Positions 50,916 to 61,885 are shown, counted from the first letter of the stretch. The stretch is DNA of 64,000 bases from CAVOKN01 sp963696505 (GCA_963696505.1 CAVOKN010000007.1:372001-436000), one strand, 5' to 3'. Notes: generated by a model not told the origin, from the sequence alone. A program made the numbers and translations.

Positions 50916-53900
50916 GGTGTCGTCATCGGGGATTTGGTCGGGGACTTGCTGCTCGTCAGGCCGGCGACGATCTCGCGCACGGCAGCGGCGCGGCTTCGCA
51001 GGTCGGCGCTGTCGCGCTTCACCACCAGCCGGTCGGGGCCGGCGAGCCGGTAATTGCGGTTCTTCTGGATCAGCTCGATGATGCGCGCCGGATCGATGGG
51101 TGGGTTCGGCACGAACTGGAGCTGGATCTGAGTCTCGGTGGCGTCGATCTTGGCGATGCCCACCGGCCTGGCAAGGATGCGCAGGCGGTGGGTTTCCAGC
51201 AGCGCGCGGGCCTGCTCCGGCAGCTCGCCGAAGCGGTCCACCAGTTCTTCCTGCACCGCCTGCAATGCGTCCGGCGATTCGCAGTTCGACAGCCGCTTGT
51301 ATAGCGTGAGCCGCTCGTGGACGTCGCTGCAGTAATCGCTGGGCAGCAGCGCGGGCGAATGCAGATTGATCTCCGAGGTGATCTCCAGCGGTTGCGTGAG
51401 GTCTGGCTCCTTGCCCTGCTGCAGCGCGCGCACCGCCCGCTGCAGCATTTCGGAATAGAGGTTGAAGCCGATCTCCTGGATCTCGCCGCTCTGGGATTCC
51501 CCCAGCACCTCGCCGGCGCCGCGGATCTCCAGATCGTGCATGGCGAGGAAGAAGCCCGAGCCCAGCTCCTCCATCGCCTGGATCGCCTCCAGCCGCTTGG
51601 CTGCCTGGGCGGTGGGCTTGGCGTGGGCGTCGGTGAGCAGGTAGGCATAGGCCTGGTGGTGGGAGCGGCCGACCCGCCCGCGCAACTGGTGCAACTGCGC
51701 CAGGCCGAAGTGGTCGGCGCGGTTGATGACGATGGTGTTGGCGTGGGGGTTGTCGATGCCGGTCTCGATGATGGTGGTGCACAGCAGCAGGTTGTGGCGC
51801 TGCTGGGTGAATTCCCGCATCACCCGCTCCAGCTCGCGCTCCGGCAACTGGCCGTGGCCGACCACGATGCGCGCCTCGGGCAGCAGTTGCGCCAGCTTGT
51901 CGCGCATCGTCTCGATGGTCTCGACCTCGTTGTGCAGGAAATAGACCTGGCCGCCGCGCTTGAACTCCCGCAGCACCGCCTCGCGCACGATGCCGCCGGA
52001 GTGGCGGGTGACGAAGGTCTTGATGGCGAGGCGTTTCTGCGGCGCGGTGGCGATGACCGAGAAGTCGCGCAGCCCCTCCAGCGCCATGCCCAGGGTGCGC
52101 GGGATGGGCGTGGCGGTCAAAGTCAGCACGTCCACATCGGCGCGCAGCGCCTTGAGCGCCTCCTTCTGGCGCACGCCGAAGCGGTGCTCCTCGTCCACGA
52201 TCACCAATCCCAGGCGCTGGAACTCCACGTCCTTCTGCAGCAGGCGGTGAGTGCCGATGACGACGTCTATCCTGCCTTCCGCCAAGTCCTTCAGCGCCGC
52301 CGCCTGCTCCTTGGCGCTACGAAAGCGCGACAGCTCGGCGAGCTTCACCGGCCACTCGTTGGCCACCTGGGCGAAGCGGTCGCAGAAGGTCTGGAAATGC
52401 TGTTCGGCGAGCAGCGTGGTGGGCGCCAGCACCGCCACCTGGCGGCCGTCGGCCACCGCGACGAAGGCGGCGCGCAGCGCCACCTCGGTCTTGCCGAAGC
52501 CGACGTCGCCGCACACCAGCCGGTCCATCGGCTTGCCCTGGCGCATGTCGGCGACCACGGCGTCGATGGCGTTGCGCTGGTCCGGCGTCTCCTCGAAGCC
52601 GAAGCCTTCGGCGAAGGCCTCCAGGTCGTGGGGCTTGAAGCCGAAGGCATGGCCCTGGCGCGCGGCGCGCTTGGCATAGAGCGCAAGCAGTTCGGCGGCG
52701 GTGTCGCGCACCTGCTGCGCTGCCTTCTTCTTGGCCTTCTCCCACTGACCGCTGCCCAGCTTGTGCAACTGCACCTGCTCCGGCTGGGCGCCGCTGTAGC
52801 GGCCGATGAGTTGGAGCTGTGCCACCGGCACGTAGAGCTTGTCGCCCTCGGCATATTCGAGGTGCAGGAACTCGGTCTCGCCCTCGCCGAGGTCCATGTG
52901 CACCAGCCCGAGGTAGCGGCCGATGCCGTGATGCACATGGACCACCGGATCGCCGATGCGCAGTTCGGTGAGATCCCGCAGCCAGCCTTCGACGCTGGCG
53001 CGCCGGGCATCGCGGCGCTGGCCACGGGGGCGGGCGGTGGCGGCGTAGAGCTCGTTCTCGGTGATCAGCGCCAACGCCGATTCGCCCAGCACGAAGCCGC
53101 AGGAAAGCGGCGCCACCGCCAGCATCAGCGGCTCGGTCGAGCTGAGGAAGGCGTCGAAGTCGGCGCAGACGGCGGGTTGCAGGGCGTATTCCCGCAGCAT
53201 TTCCAGCAGCGTTTCGCGGCGGCCCGGCGACTCGGCGAGGATCAGGCTGCGGCCGGCGAAGCCGCCGAGGAAGCCCTTGAGCCGGTACAGGGGGTCGTCG
53301 GTGCGGCGCTCGACCTTGATGTCCGGCAGCCGGCGTACGCCCGGCGGCGCTTCGTCCCCAGGCGCGGCGATGCTGACCCGGCCAGAGGCCTTCGCCGCGA
53401 CGAAGAACGCCTCCTCGTCGAGGAACAGCTCGCGCGGCGCCGGCACCGGCCGCGTGCGGTCGCCCTTGATGAGGTCGTAGCGGCCGCGGGTGTCGCGCCA
53501 GAAGTCGCGGATCGCGCCGGCGACGTCGCGGTGCTGGCACAGCACCGCGCCCGGCGGCAGGTAGTCGAACAGGGTCGCCGTCTCGTCGAAGAACAGCGGC
53601 AGGAAATATTCGATGCCGGCCGGCGCGATGCCCGCCGACACGTCCTTGTACACCTGGCAGCGCGAGGGATCGCCCTCGAACATCTCGCGGAAGCGGCTGC
53701 GGAAGTGGGCGCGTCCGGCATCGTCGAAGGGGAATTCCCGCGCCGGCAGCATGCGGATCTCGGGCACCGGGTAGAGCGTGCGCTGGGTGTCGACGTCGAA
53801 GGTGCGCAGCGTTTCCACCTCGTCGTCGAACAGTTCGATGCGGTAGGGCAGCGTGCTGCCCATTGGAAAGAGGTCGATCAGGCCGCCGCGCACGCTGAAC

Positions 53901-54433
53901 TCGCCGGGCGAGACCACCTGGGTGACGTGCTGGTAGCCGGCGATTGCCAGTTGCCGGCGCAGGCTTTCGGCGTCGAGCTTCGCCCCCTGCTTGACGAAGA
54001 AGGTGAAGGCCGCGAGGTAGCGCACCGGCGCCATGCGGTAGAGCGCGGTGGGGGCCGCCACCAAGGCCACGTCGCATTCGCCGCGACTGATCTCGTAGAG
54101 GGTGGCGAGCCGCTCCGAGACGAGGTCGTGGTGGGGAGAGAAGCTGTCGTAGGGCAGGGTCTCCCAGTCGGGCAGCAGGCGCACCCGCAGCCCCGGGGCG
54201 AACCAGGCGATCTCGTCCTGCAAGCGCTGGGCGTCCAAGGGCGTGGCGGTCACCACCGCCAGCATGCGGCCTCGGCCGGCGAGCCTGGCCAGCGTCAGCG
54301 CGTCGGCGGTGTCGGGGAAGGCGCCCAGTTCGAGCCGTGAGCCGGGCGCGGGCAGCCGCGCGCCGTCGAACTCCGGCAGCGAAGCCGGGCCGGATGCGGT
54401 GATCGCGGGAGAAGGGGGCGCGGAACGGGCCAT
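50912..54433 (-). CDS. mfd: Transcription-repair coupling factor
   Basis: A 1,173-residue translocase that removes stalled RNA polymerase and recruits UvrA. Order of domains: UvrB-like N-terminal part, RNA-polymerase-interacting domain (RIGDPVVHVHHGIGRYLGLV), RecG-like ATPase with Walker A CGDVGFGKTEVALRAAF, DEEH box VIVDEEHRFGVRQKE, LTATPIPRTLGMAL, and the C-terminal TRCF domain. The ATG at 54433 fits the usual length (about 1,150); the longer in-frame start at 54502 adds no conserved sequence. Coupled to aroG by a 4-bp overlap. Confidence 0.95.
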   Translation of the reverse strand: MARSAPPSPAITASGPASLPEFDGARLPAPGSRLELGAFPDTADALTLARLAGRGRMLAVVTATPLDAQRLQDEIAWFAPGLRVRLLPDWETLPYDSFSPHHDLVSERLATLYEISRGECDVALVAAPTALYRMAPVRYLAAFTFFVKQGAKLDAESLRRQLAIAGYQHVTQVVSPGEFSVRGGLIDLFPMGSTLPYRIELFDDEVETLRTFDVDTQRTLYPVPEIRMLPAREFPFDDAGRAHFRSRFREMFEGDPSRCQVYKDVSAGIAPAGIEYFLPLFFDETATLFDYLPPGAVLCQHRDVAGAIRDFWRDTRGRYDLIKGDRTRPVPAPRELFLDEEAFFVAAKASGRVSIAAPGDEAPPGVRRLPDIKVERRTDDPLYRLKGFLGGFAGRSLILAESPGRRETLLEMLREYALQPAVCADFDAFLSSTEPLMLAVAPLSCGFVLGESALALITENELYAATARPRGQRRDARRASVEGWLRDLTELRIGDPVVHVHHGIGRYLGLVHMDLGEGETEFLHLEYAEGDKLYVPVAQLQLIGRYSGAQPEQVQLHKLGSGQWEKAKKKAAQQVRDTAAELLALYAKRAARQGHAFGFKPHDLEAFAEGFGFEETPDQRNAIDAVVADMRQGKPMDRLVCGDVGFGKTEVALRAAFVAVADGRQVAVLAPTTLLAEQHFQTFCDRFAQVANEWPVKLAELSRFRSAKEQAAALKDLAEGRIDVVIGTHRLLQKDVEFQRLGLVIVDEEHRFGVRQKEALKALRADVDVLTLTATPIPRTLGMALEGLRDFSVIATAPQKRLAIKTFVTRHSGGIVREAVLREFKRGGQVYFLHNEVETIETMRDKLAQLLPEARIVVGHGQLPERELERVMREFTQQRHNLLLCTTIIETGIDNPHANTIVINRADHFGLAQLHQLRGRVGRSHHQAYAYLLTDAHAKPTAQAAKRLEAIQAMEELGSGFFLAMHDLEIRGAGEVLGESQSGEIQEIGFNLYSEMLQRAVRALQQGKEPDLTQPLEITSEINLHSPALLPSDYCSDVHERLTLYKRLSNCESPDALQAVQEELVDRFGELPEQARALLETHRLRILARPVGIAKIDATETQIQLQFVPNPPIDPARIIELIQKNRNYRLAGPDRLVVKRDSADLRSRAAAVREIVAGLTSSKSPTKSPMTTP

Positions 54434-54510
54434 GGGCGGGAAGGCGCGATTATAGAGGAAGCCCTCCGCGGGACGGACCCGCGTAGCCGTAGGTCGGCTC
54501 AAGCCCGCAG

Positions 54511-54548
54511 GGCGGAGCCGACATCCACCGCCCGATGTCGGCTCCGCC
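54511..54548. repeat. Palindromic repeat, GGCGGAGCCGACATC type
   Basis: A perfect 15-bp stem around an 8-bp loop (54526-54533), flanked by partly matching outer arms GTAGGTCGG (near 54489) and CCGACCTGCCCGCCTAC (near 54557). It lies between the mfd start and the end of the decayed methyltransferase gene. A weaker relative occurs at 58453-58486. It is probably a dispersed chromosomal repeat that may also end transcription. Confidence 0.75.
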
Positions 54549-54578
54549 GCGCGTGACCCGACCTGCCCGCCTACCGGC

Positions 54579-57499
54579 TCAACGCGCTGCCGGAGTGACG
54601 GGTGAAAGCGTGGCGATCTCGTCCTCGTGGGGTGCGCACTTAGATCGGGCGCCGGAACGGCTGAGGTTCAGGTCGAGCAACCGCCGCAGAATCTCCTCAT
54701 CCGGCATGCCGGGCAAGTAGTCGTCCCAGCCGTAGGCCGCGGCCACGGCGCGGTCGAGTTCGCGGTGGGCGTGGGCTAGCCACGCCGGACGGGCGTTGTA
54801 GAGATTGGTCAGGGTGCGCTTCTTCAGCTCCGCCGCGTGCTCCGGCTTGGGGACGATGCGGTCGGGGTAGCCGGGGACCACTTCGGGCACGCGGTCAACC
54901 CACTCGGGCGGGTTGAGCCAGTTCTCGCGCAGTTCGTTGAGGCGGCGGGCGGCGGTGGCGATGGCTTCGGCGTGGGGGTTGGAGTATTCCTCCGGCTTTA
55001 GGTTGGGCGTGAGGCCGGCGGGGAACGGGTAGGTTTCAAAGCAGGCTTGCGCGTTGTAGACCGGACGCCCGCCCGAGTCGCCGTCGCCATGCACGTGCAC
55101 CGTACCTCAAGGCCCAAACCAAGTGATAGCGACTCGATAGAACACCAAATGCCTCGAAGTCTTCCTTCGGGACCACCATGAGCCGTTGTTCGGCGAGGAT
55201 CGTGGCTGGCAGAAACACGAAAAACCTGTGCTTCGCCACCATTGGCGTAGAGATTACGCGTCGTAGGCCAGTGATCGACTTACGCAGGGCTGGTCTTGGC
55301 TCAGCAAATCGCCACCAATGCTGCTTGTACAGATCTCGGCGATTGTGCTGGCGCTCGGGCCAGACGTGCTTCGTAATGAACTGGAATGGAAGTTCGTACA
55401 GAGCCGCGTCGGCCTCACGCATTTCGCATCCGAAGTCGACGACCCACGTGTCTGAGTATCGCCCAACAACGTCGAGTCCATTGATCAGCGGCCGTAGAAC
55501 ATCACAGTTGGATCGGCCGTTCGGATTTGGATGCAGTAGCCAATCCCGCGCAAGGTCACCCGCCACATCGAATCGGCCATTGCGTGTCACTCCCCGATAG
55601 ATTGAGGCCCCGTTTTCGGCCATGGGCCGAGGAAGCCCTTCGGCATATCCATCTCCGCGCGGTCGTGCAGGCTCCAATTCCGCCGTTATGCTTGGGACTG
55701 AGCGACTATCCAAAGTGATTCGGCTTACGTGGGCCTCTGCAGCGGTTGACCAGCACACCAGTGACACCCGCACCGCTGCCCCATCATTCACCCAAGGTTC
55801 ACCGCTCCAAGCGCAGTAGATCGTCTGCGACGAGACAATCCGTTCGAGGATGCGACGATTGAACCCAGATCGAATTGCCTACGTTCCGACCAGCCCGGCC
55901 GCTCTTGCCTGATTCCGTTCGATCTGCGCCCGCGCCTTCTCGAACCAGTAGGTCACGAGGTCGGCGCCGCCGGGCACGCGTCCTGCATAGCATTTGCGCA
56001 ACGAATCGGTGTAGTCGTCGCCCAGTTCGCCGCGCATTTTCTTGTCGCCAAGGAACGGCGGATTCCCGACGATGGCGTCGCACGCCGGCCACTGCGCCTC
56101 GCTGCCGTCCTCGTTGATCACCGCATCGCGGCACTCGATGTGGTCCAGCGGGCGCAGGATCGGGTTGCGCACAATCTCGTAGCCGTGGGCGAGCAGCCAT
56201 TGCAGTTCGCCTATCCATACCGTCAGGCGCGCCAGTTCCGCGGCGTAGGGGTTGAGTTCGATGCCCATGACGTTGGCCGGCGAGGTCTGGAGCAGCAGCG
56301 GGCGTTGCAGGCCCAGGGCCTCGGCCTCCAGGTTGGCGCGGTGTTCGATGTCCTTCAGCGCCTTCAGCGCGAGGTAGAGGAAGTTGCCGGAGCCGCAGGC
56401 CGGATCGAGCACGCGGAAGTTCCTGAGTCGCTCCTGCCATTGGGCAAAGCCGGCCTCGGCAGCGCGGTAGGCCTTGTCGCCGTGCTTCTTCGACCGCGGC
56501 AAGCTGGGCCTCGATCTCGGCCTTCGCGGCATTCCATTCGAAAGTCAGCGGCTGGACCACGGTGGCATCCACCAGCCGCATGATGGTCGCCGGGTCGGTG
56601 TAGTGGGCGCCGAGTTGCGAGCGCTTGGAGGGGTCGAGCCCACGCTCGAACAGGGTGCCGAAGATCGACGGGTCGATTGCGCTCCAGTCGAGGCGGGAGA
56701 CGTGCAGCAGCACTGCGATGTCCGCCTTCTCCAGTGGCAGCGCCTCGGCCTCGGCGAACAGGCCGCCGTTGAACCACTGGATGTCTTCAAGAGCGAAGTC
56801 GCCACCGCTGCCCATGGCGCGGAACAGTTCGCCCAGCCGCGCCGTGAGCTTGGCGGGGTCGCCCTGGCTCTTATCCACCAGGCGCTCGAACAACTTGCCC
56901 GGCAGCAGTTCGGCGTCCTCGGCGAACAGGGCGAACAGGCAGCGGTCGAGAAAGCGCGCCACGTTCTCCGGTGAGTGTCCGTTGTTGCGCAGCCGCTGAG
57001 CGATTTCGGCGAAGCGCTGCGCCGCTTCGGCGGTGATGTCGTGACGCGTGGTGCCGGGGTGGAAGCGCTGCGGGTCCTCGAACACCCAGCGCAGCGTCTT
57101 CAGGCTCTCCGGCTCGCCGATATCCTCCAGGCGGATGACATGGACGCGGGAGGGGGCGCCGGTGAAGTGGGTGTGGATTTCGATTCGCTCGCGGTCGCAG
57201 ACCACCAGCAGCGGCGGGTTGTCCAGCGCCAGGGCATAGGTCATCAACTGCTTCAGCGCCTTGGCGAGGTCGCCGCCGGGGGCCTTGTTCTCCCAGGCGA
57301 AGCAGGCGCGCTTCCACACGTCGGCCCAGCCGCGGCCAGCGCCGGTGCGGGTGGCGCCGCGCTCGAAGCAGTAGTTCTCGGAGTCGTTGGGTTTTTCGAC
57401 GCCAAGCAGTTCGCACAGATCGAGAAAGAACGCCTGCGCCCCCGCCCGCTCGGACAGGGTGTTGCCGCGCCACTTGGCGATGAACTCGGGGGGAGTCAT
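54579..57499 (-). pseudogene. MmeI-like class I SAM DNA methyltransferase, decayed
   Basis: One gene of about 970 codons, broken at three places. N-terminal part: MTPPEFIAKWRGNTLSERAG to FERGLDPSKRSQLGAHYTDP. A frameshift near 56490 precedes the methyltransferase motifs FRVLDPACGSGNFLYLAL (motif I) and IVGNPPFLGDKKM (motif IV). An in-frame TAG (55879-55881, after AAGLVGT) interrupts the target-recognition part, and a second frameshift near 55100 precedes the tail CFETYPFPAGLTPN and LKKRTLTNLYNARPAWLAHA. The intact family protein modifies adenine and may include nuclease activity. The central segment 55100-55880 is visibly less GC-rich than both flanks. Confidence 0.85.
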
Positions 57500-57700
57500 G
57501 GGAACTCGCGTGCCGGGCTATCCATACGCCATTGTGCCAGAGGGCACGGGAATCGAATGGACCGGCGAAAACCGGCACTAAAGTTGGCTAGAAAGCCGGA
57601 GGCCACGATTCCCCTTTTCCCGGGAATGTGGCTATCCCGGAACAATCACCCTCGGCGCGAGCACGAGGCGCCGCGCTCATGTCACGATTGCGCGTTAACC

Positions 57701-57737
57701 TTGAGGCATGTCCACGTTATGGATATGATTTGGATAT
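57701..57737 (+). promoter_or_regulatory. Promoter and candidate operator of the ParD/ParE pair
   Basis: A -35 box TTGAGG (57701-57706), 17-bp spacer, and -10 box TATGAT (57724-57729). TGGATAT occurs at 57720-57726 and 57731-57737, an 11-bp period overlapping the -10 box. That arrangement fits a ribbon-helix-helix antitoxin binding and shutting its own promoter. Confidence 0.6.
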
Positions 57738-57758
57738 AAACGACCAGGGGCAACGCGC

Positions 57759-58046
57759 ATGACCATGCACGTCAATTTGTCGCCGGAGATGGAAGGCTTC
57801 ATCAAGCGCAAGGTTGCGAGCGGCTTTTATGGCAACGCCACTGAGGTAATCCGGGACGCGATCCGGCGCATGCAGGCAGAGGAAAGCCGCGTTGCCGCGT
57901 GGCAGGCCGCAATTCGGCAGGGCGATGACCCGCTCGACAGGGGAGAGGGGATTGCCTACACCGCCGAGACCTTGAAGGACATCACGCAAAGCGCCATCGA
58001 TGCCATGCACAACGGCAAACCGATGGACCCTGATGTCCTCCCCTAA
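57759..58046 (+). CDS. ParD-family ribbon-helix-helix antitoxin
   Basis: A 95-residue protein. MTMHVNLSPEMEGFIKRKVA and GFYGNATEVIRDAIRRMQAE are the classical ParD N-terminus, a CopG/RHH DNA-binding fold. The C-terminal half (QSAIDAMHNGKPMDPDV) is the toxin-binding arm. The gene follows a good sigma-70-type promoter and overlaps the toxin gene by 14 bp. Both reading frames are intact, so the pair looks functional. Confidence 0.85.
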   Translation: MTMHVNLSPEMEGFIKRKVASGFYGNATEVIRDAIRRMQAEESRVAAWQAAIRQGDDPLDRGEGIAYTAETLKDITQSAIDAMHNGKPMDPDVLP

Positions 58047-58338
58047 GCCGCGGCAGATCACGCTTTCCCCGAAAGCGCGCCAGGACTTCATCGACATCCT
58101 GCGCTACACCGGCGAGACCTGGGGCGAGGACCAACTGCTGACGTATCGCGGCAAGCTCGATGGTGCCCTGCAAGCGATTTTCCGCAATCCGCAACTCGGC
58201 CACCATCGGGACGACTTGCCGTCCACACATCAGGCCTACCTCGTCGGATCGCACGTCATCGTCTATCGCATACGTGCGGACGGCGTCGCTGTCGTGCGGA
58301 TCCTTCACCAACGCATGTGCTTGGCCAGGCATGTGTGA
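58033..58338 (+). CDS. ParE/RelE-superfamily toxin
   Basis: A 101-residue toxin: LSPKARQDFIDILRYTGETW, then LRYRG-like LLTYRGKLDGALQAIFRNPQ and HVIVYRIRADGVAVVRILHQ, the ParE pattern. ParE proteins poison gyrase, while RelE-like cousins cut mRNA. The family's C-terminal RILHQRMC suits ParE. ATG 58033 lies within the end of the parD-like gene, which is normal for these pairs. The exact target is by family analogy only. Confidence 0.85.
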   Translation: MSSPKPRQITLSPKARQDFIDILRYTGETWGEDQLLTYRGKLDGALQAIFRNPQLGHHRDDLPSTHQAYLVGSHVIVYRIRADGVAVVRILHQRMCLARHV

Positions 58339-58652
58339 GACGTCCGGTTCCGCGCCCGCCTCGCGATTGGCGAGAGCTTGGGCAATGCCGTCCCGGTTCT
58401 CGATCGTGACCTGGGGCAGGGACAAGAGCCGCCGGATCAAGCGCCGCAGGCACGGATCCGACGCTGCCCGACGAATGTCGGGTCCGCTGCGCTGGAGCCG
58501 ACCTGCGGAAACCGTTGCCTGCATTGACGATTGTCGTTGCGCCACCCGAATCCTTGGCCCATAAGGGATGTCAGACAGTCCGGAGGTGCCCGTGCGGTAC
58601 GGCTCCCCATCCGATTCCGCAGAGCCGGACGGTGGCAGACATGGAGAGTGCC
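58339..58652. other. Intergenic region with a degenerate palindromic repeat
   Basis: 314 bp without a gene. An imperfect stem CGGATCCGAC (58453-58462) and GTCGGGTCCG (58477-58486), with nearby GGAGCCGACCTGC, resembles the palindrome at 54511-54548. The last 30 bp lead into the phosphoribosyltransferase. Confidence 0.5.
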
Positions 58653-59291
58653 ATGTACTTCAAGGACCGCATACAGGCGGCGCAGTTGCTCGCGCAGCGC
58701 CTGAACGGGTACGCCGGGCGCAATCCGCTGGTGCTGGCGATTCCCCGCGGTGCGGTGCCGATGGGCAAGGTCATCGCAGACGCGTTGCACGGCGAACTGG
58801 ACGTGGTGCTGGTGCGCAAGCTCGGCGCACCGGGCAATGCGGAATATGCCATCGGCGCGGTGGACGAGACCGGCTGGGCGTACCTCACGCCCTACGCTGC
58901 GGCGGCCGGAGCGGGCACCGACTACATCGAGCGTCAGAAGGTCGCGGAGCTGGAGAAGATCCGCGCCCGCCGCGCCCGGTATTCGCCGCTGCGGCCGGCG
59001 CGGGATCCCGCGGGCCGCATCGTGATCGTCGTCGATGACGGTCTGGCCACCGGCTCGACCATGATCGCCGCGCTCCACGCCCTGAGCGCCCGCGAACCGA
59101 AGTGGCTGGTTTGCGCGGTGCCGGTGGCGCCACCCGACACCATCGAGACCGTCGCCGCCTGGTGCGACGAAATCGTGTGCCTCTCCGCCCCGATCGAATT
59201 CAGCGCGGTCGGCCAGTTCTACGCCGATTTTGCTCAGGTCGAGGACGATGAGGTGGTCCGCCTGCTGGCCGAAGAACCGGCGCCGGCGTAG
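58653..59291 (+). CDS. Phosphoribosyltransferase-family protein
   Basis: A 212-residue PRTase fold. VLAIPRGAVPMGKVIADALH, then LDVVLVRKLGAPGNAEYAIG and the PRPP loop IVIVVDDGLATGSTMIAAL. It resembles the conserved PRTase proteins often fused to or found beside hydrolases, not a classical purine or pyrimidine salvage enzyme. The ATG at 58653 follows GGAGAG at 4 bp; ATG 58641 is less likely. The natural substrate is unknown. It faces the convergent AmrS operon. Confidence 0.82.
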   Translation: MYFKDRIQAAQLLAQRLNGYAGRNPLVLAIPRGAVPMGKVIADALHGELDVVLVRKLGAPGNAEYAIGAVDETGWAYLTPYAAAAGAGTDYIERQKVAELEKIRARRARYSPLRPARDPAGRIVIVVDDGLATGSTMIAALHALSAREPKWLVCAVPVAPPDTIETVAAWCDEIVCLSAPIEFSAVGQFYADFAQVEDDEVVRLLAEEPAPA

Positions 59292-59331
59292 TCAGCTTCG
59301 ACGCTGCGGCACAGCACCCCTGCCGGGAGGC

Positions 59332-60407
<1,076 letters not shown>

Positions 60408-60420
<13 letters not shown>

Positions 60421-60965
60421 GGCTGCTCCTTCCATTTCGTCACCTCGTAGCGCGCCAGCATCATCGCGTCGTCCCAGAGGTCGGGCGACAGCCCCGCCTT
60501 GCGCTTCAACTGGGCGAGGAACTGGCGCGGCTCGGGCAGGCTCTCCCATACCTGAGGCAGGAAGGTGGCGCGCTGGCAGCCGTGCATCAGGATCACGCCG
60601 TCCACGTGGGGCCGCAACTGGGCCAGCGCATCCGCCTCGTCGCCGAAAGTCAGGAACTGCGGCTCGGTGAGCAGCGACACTTCGACGCGCGTGCCGGGCA
60701 GTTCGCCGGCGGTCAGCGGCGGAAAGCGCGGATCGCGGAACGCTGCGGCGATCGCGTTCTCGCGCACGTCCACCCCGAGGGCACGATGGGCTTCCAGGGT
60801 GCCGATGCAGCCGCGCAGCTCGCCGCCGCGGGTGAGCGTGACGAAGGTCGCGCCGGGGCGGTCTAGCGCCGCGTGCGGCGGCGCCTCGTCGGCGGGCTGG
60901 CCGAGGCGCTGGGCGATTGCGCCGCGGGCGATCTTCAGCAGGATCCCGCCCAGTTCATCGCTCAT
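60408..60965 (-). CDS. amrA: AMMECR1-domain protein (AmmeMemoRadiSam protein A)
   Basis: A 185-residue AMMECR1-fold protein: FVTLTRGGELRGCIGTLEAH contains the family's LRGCIG core, followed by DPRFPPLTAGELPGTRVEVS and GVILMHGCQRATFLPQVWES. The Cys of RGCIG and the HG-C stretch may form an active site. It overlaps MEMO (11 bp) and AmrS (13 bp), so the three proteins are made together. Family function in bacteria is not established. Confidence 0.9.
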
Positions 60966-61764
60966 GGCCGTCCTCTGCATAGAAGGCAAAGGCGCCGTAG
61001 CCCACCACCCGCGAGCGGTCCCCGGCGGTGTCGCCGGAGTTGCGCAGATCCAGCAGCGCAGGAGTCAGTCGGTGGCGAGCGGCGCACAGCAGCAGGCCGG
61101 CCACCGGGGTGGCGCCGCAGGCCTGCTCGTGGTCGAGGCCCGGATCGAGAGCGAGGATGGCGTCGGCCGTGGCTTGGTCCAGATCGCGGGCCTCGCGATA
61201 GGAGTGGTAATGGGAGAGGTCGGAGCTTATGACGATCAGCGTCTCGTCGCCGCCCCAGAGCAGTTCGATCACTTCCGCCACCTCGCGCGGGGTGGCGTAG
61301 CCCACGGCGAAAGGCAGCAGGCTGAATTCGCCCAGCACCCGGATCAGGAAGGGCAGTTGCACTTCCAGGGAGTGTTCCAGCGCATGGCTGCGGGCCGAAA
61401 GGCCGACCTGCGGAAGACCCAGCGCCAGTTGCGCCGCTTCCCGGTCTATCGGCACCGTTCCCAGGGGCGTGGCAAAGGCTTCGTCCTCGGGCAGGGCAAG
61501 GCCCTGGACTGCCACGCGGTGGGCCGGCCCGAACATCACGACGCGGCGGATGCGGCTGCGCCAGGGGACGATGCGGGCGTAAGCGCTGGCCGCGACGGGC
61601 CCCGAATAGATGTATCCGGCATGGGGAACGATGAGCGCCTTGGGCGGCCGCCGATCCGCCGCCTCAGGAATCGCGGCAAGCATCGCGGTGACGTCTGCCT
61701 GCAGGGTTGCCGGGTCGGCAGGGTAGAACATGCCGGCCACGGCGGCGGGACGGATCGCGTTCAT
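60955..61764 (-). CDS. amrB: MEMO1-family protein (AmmeMemoRadiSam protein B)
   Basis: A 269-residue protein related to LigB-type dioxygenases. MNAIRPAAVAGMFYPADPAT, IVPHAGYIYSGPVAASAYAR, MFGPAHRVAV, SHALEHSLEVQLPFL and ISSDLSHYHSYREARDLD give the conserved His, Asp and Cys positions of MEMO (metal site). GGAGA precedes ATG 61764. First gene of the trio. Human MEMO1 binds iron or copper; the bacterial protein's role is unknown. Confidence 0.9.
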   Translation of the reverse strand: MNAIRPAAVAGMFYPADPATLQADVTAMLAAIPEAADRRPPKALIVPHAGYIYSGPVAASAYARIVPWRSRIRRVVMFGPAHRVAVQGLALPEDEAFATPLGTVPIDREAAQLALGLPQVGLSARSHALEHSLEVQLPFLIRVLGEFSLLPFAVGYATPREVAEVIELLWGGDETLIVISSDLSHYHSYREARDLDQATADAILALDPGLDHEQACGATPVAGLLLCAARHRLTPALLDLRNSGDTAGDRSRVVGYGAFAFYAEDGHER

Positions 61765-61865
61765 GGATGTCTCCGCTGTGGGTGGGAATCTGCCCGGATT
61801 ATAGGCGGCGATCGTGACGGCCGCCCATGACAAGGCTCAAGCCGGCGCTTCGACAGGCGGCAATT

Positions 61866-61885
61866 GTGCGCACGGCGCACCCTAC
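61866..61885. repeat. Dispersed repeat core, inverted copy of 41185-41204
   Basis: GTGCGCACGGCGCACCCTAC is the exact reverse complement of the 20 bp at 41185-41204. Here only one arm is present. It overlaps the stop codon of the truncated membrane-protein remnant, so the repeat marks the break. Confidence 0.8.

Noticed and set aside
51317..54340. A very long open frame on the plus strand opposite mfd
   Set aside because: It is a shadow of GC-rich codons; the minus strand encodes full-length Mfd with all motifs, and the plus-strand product has no domain.
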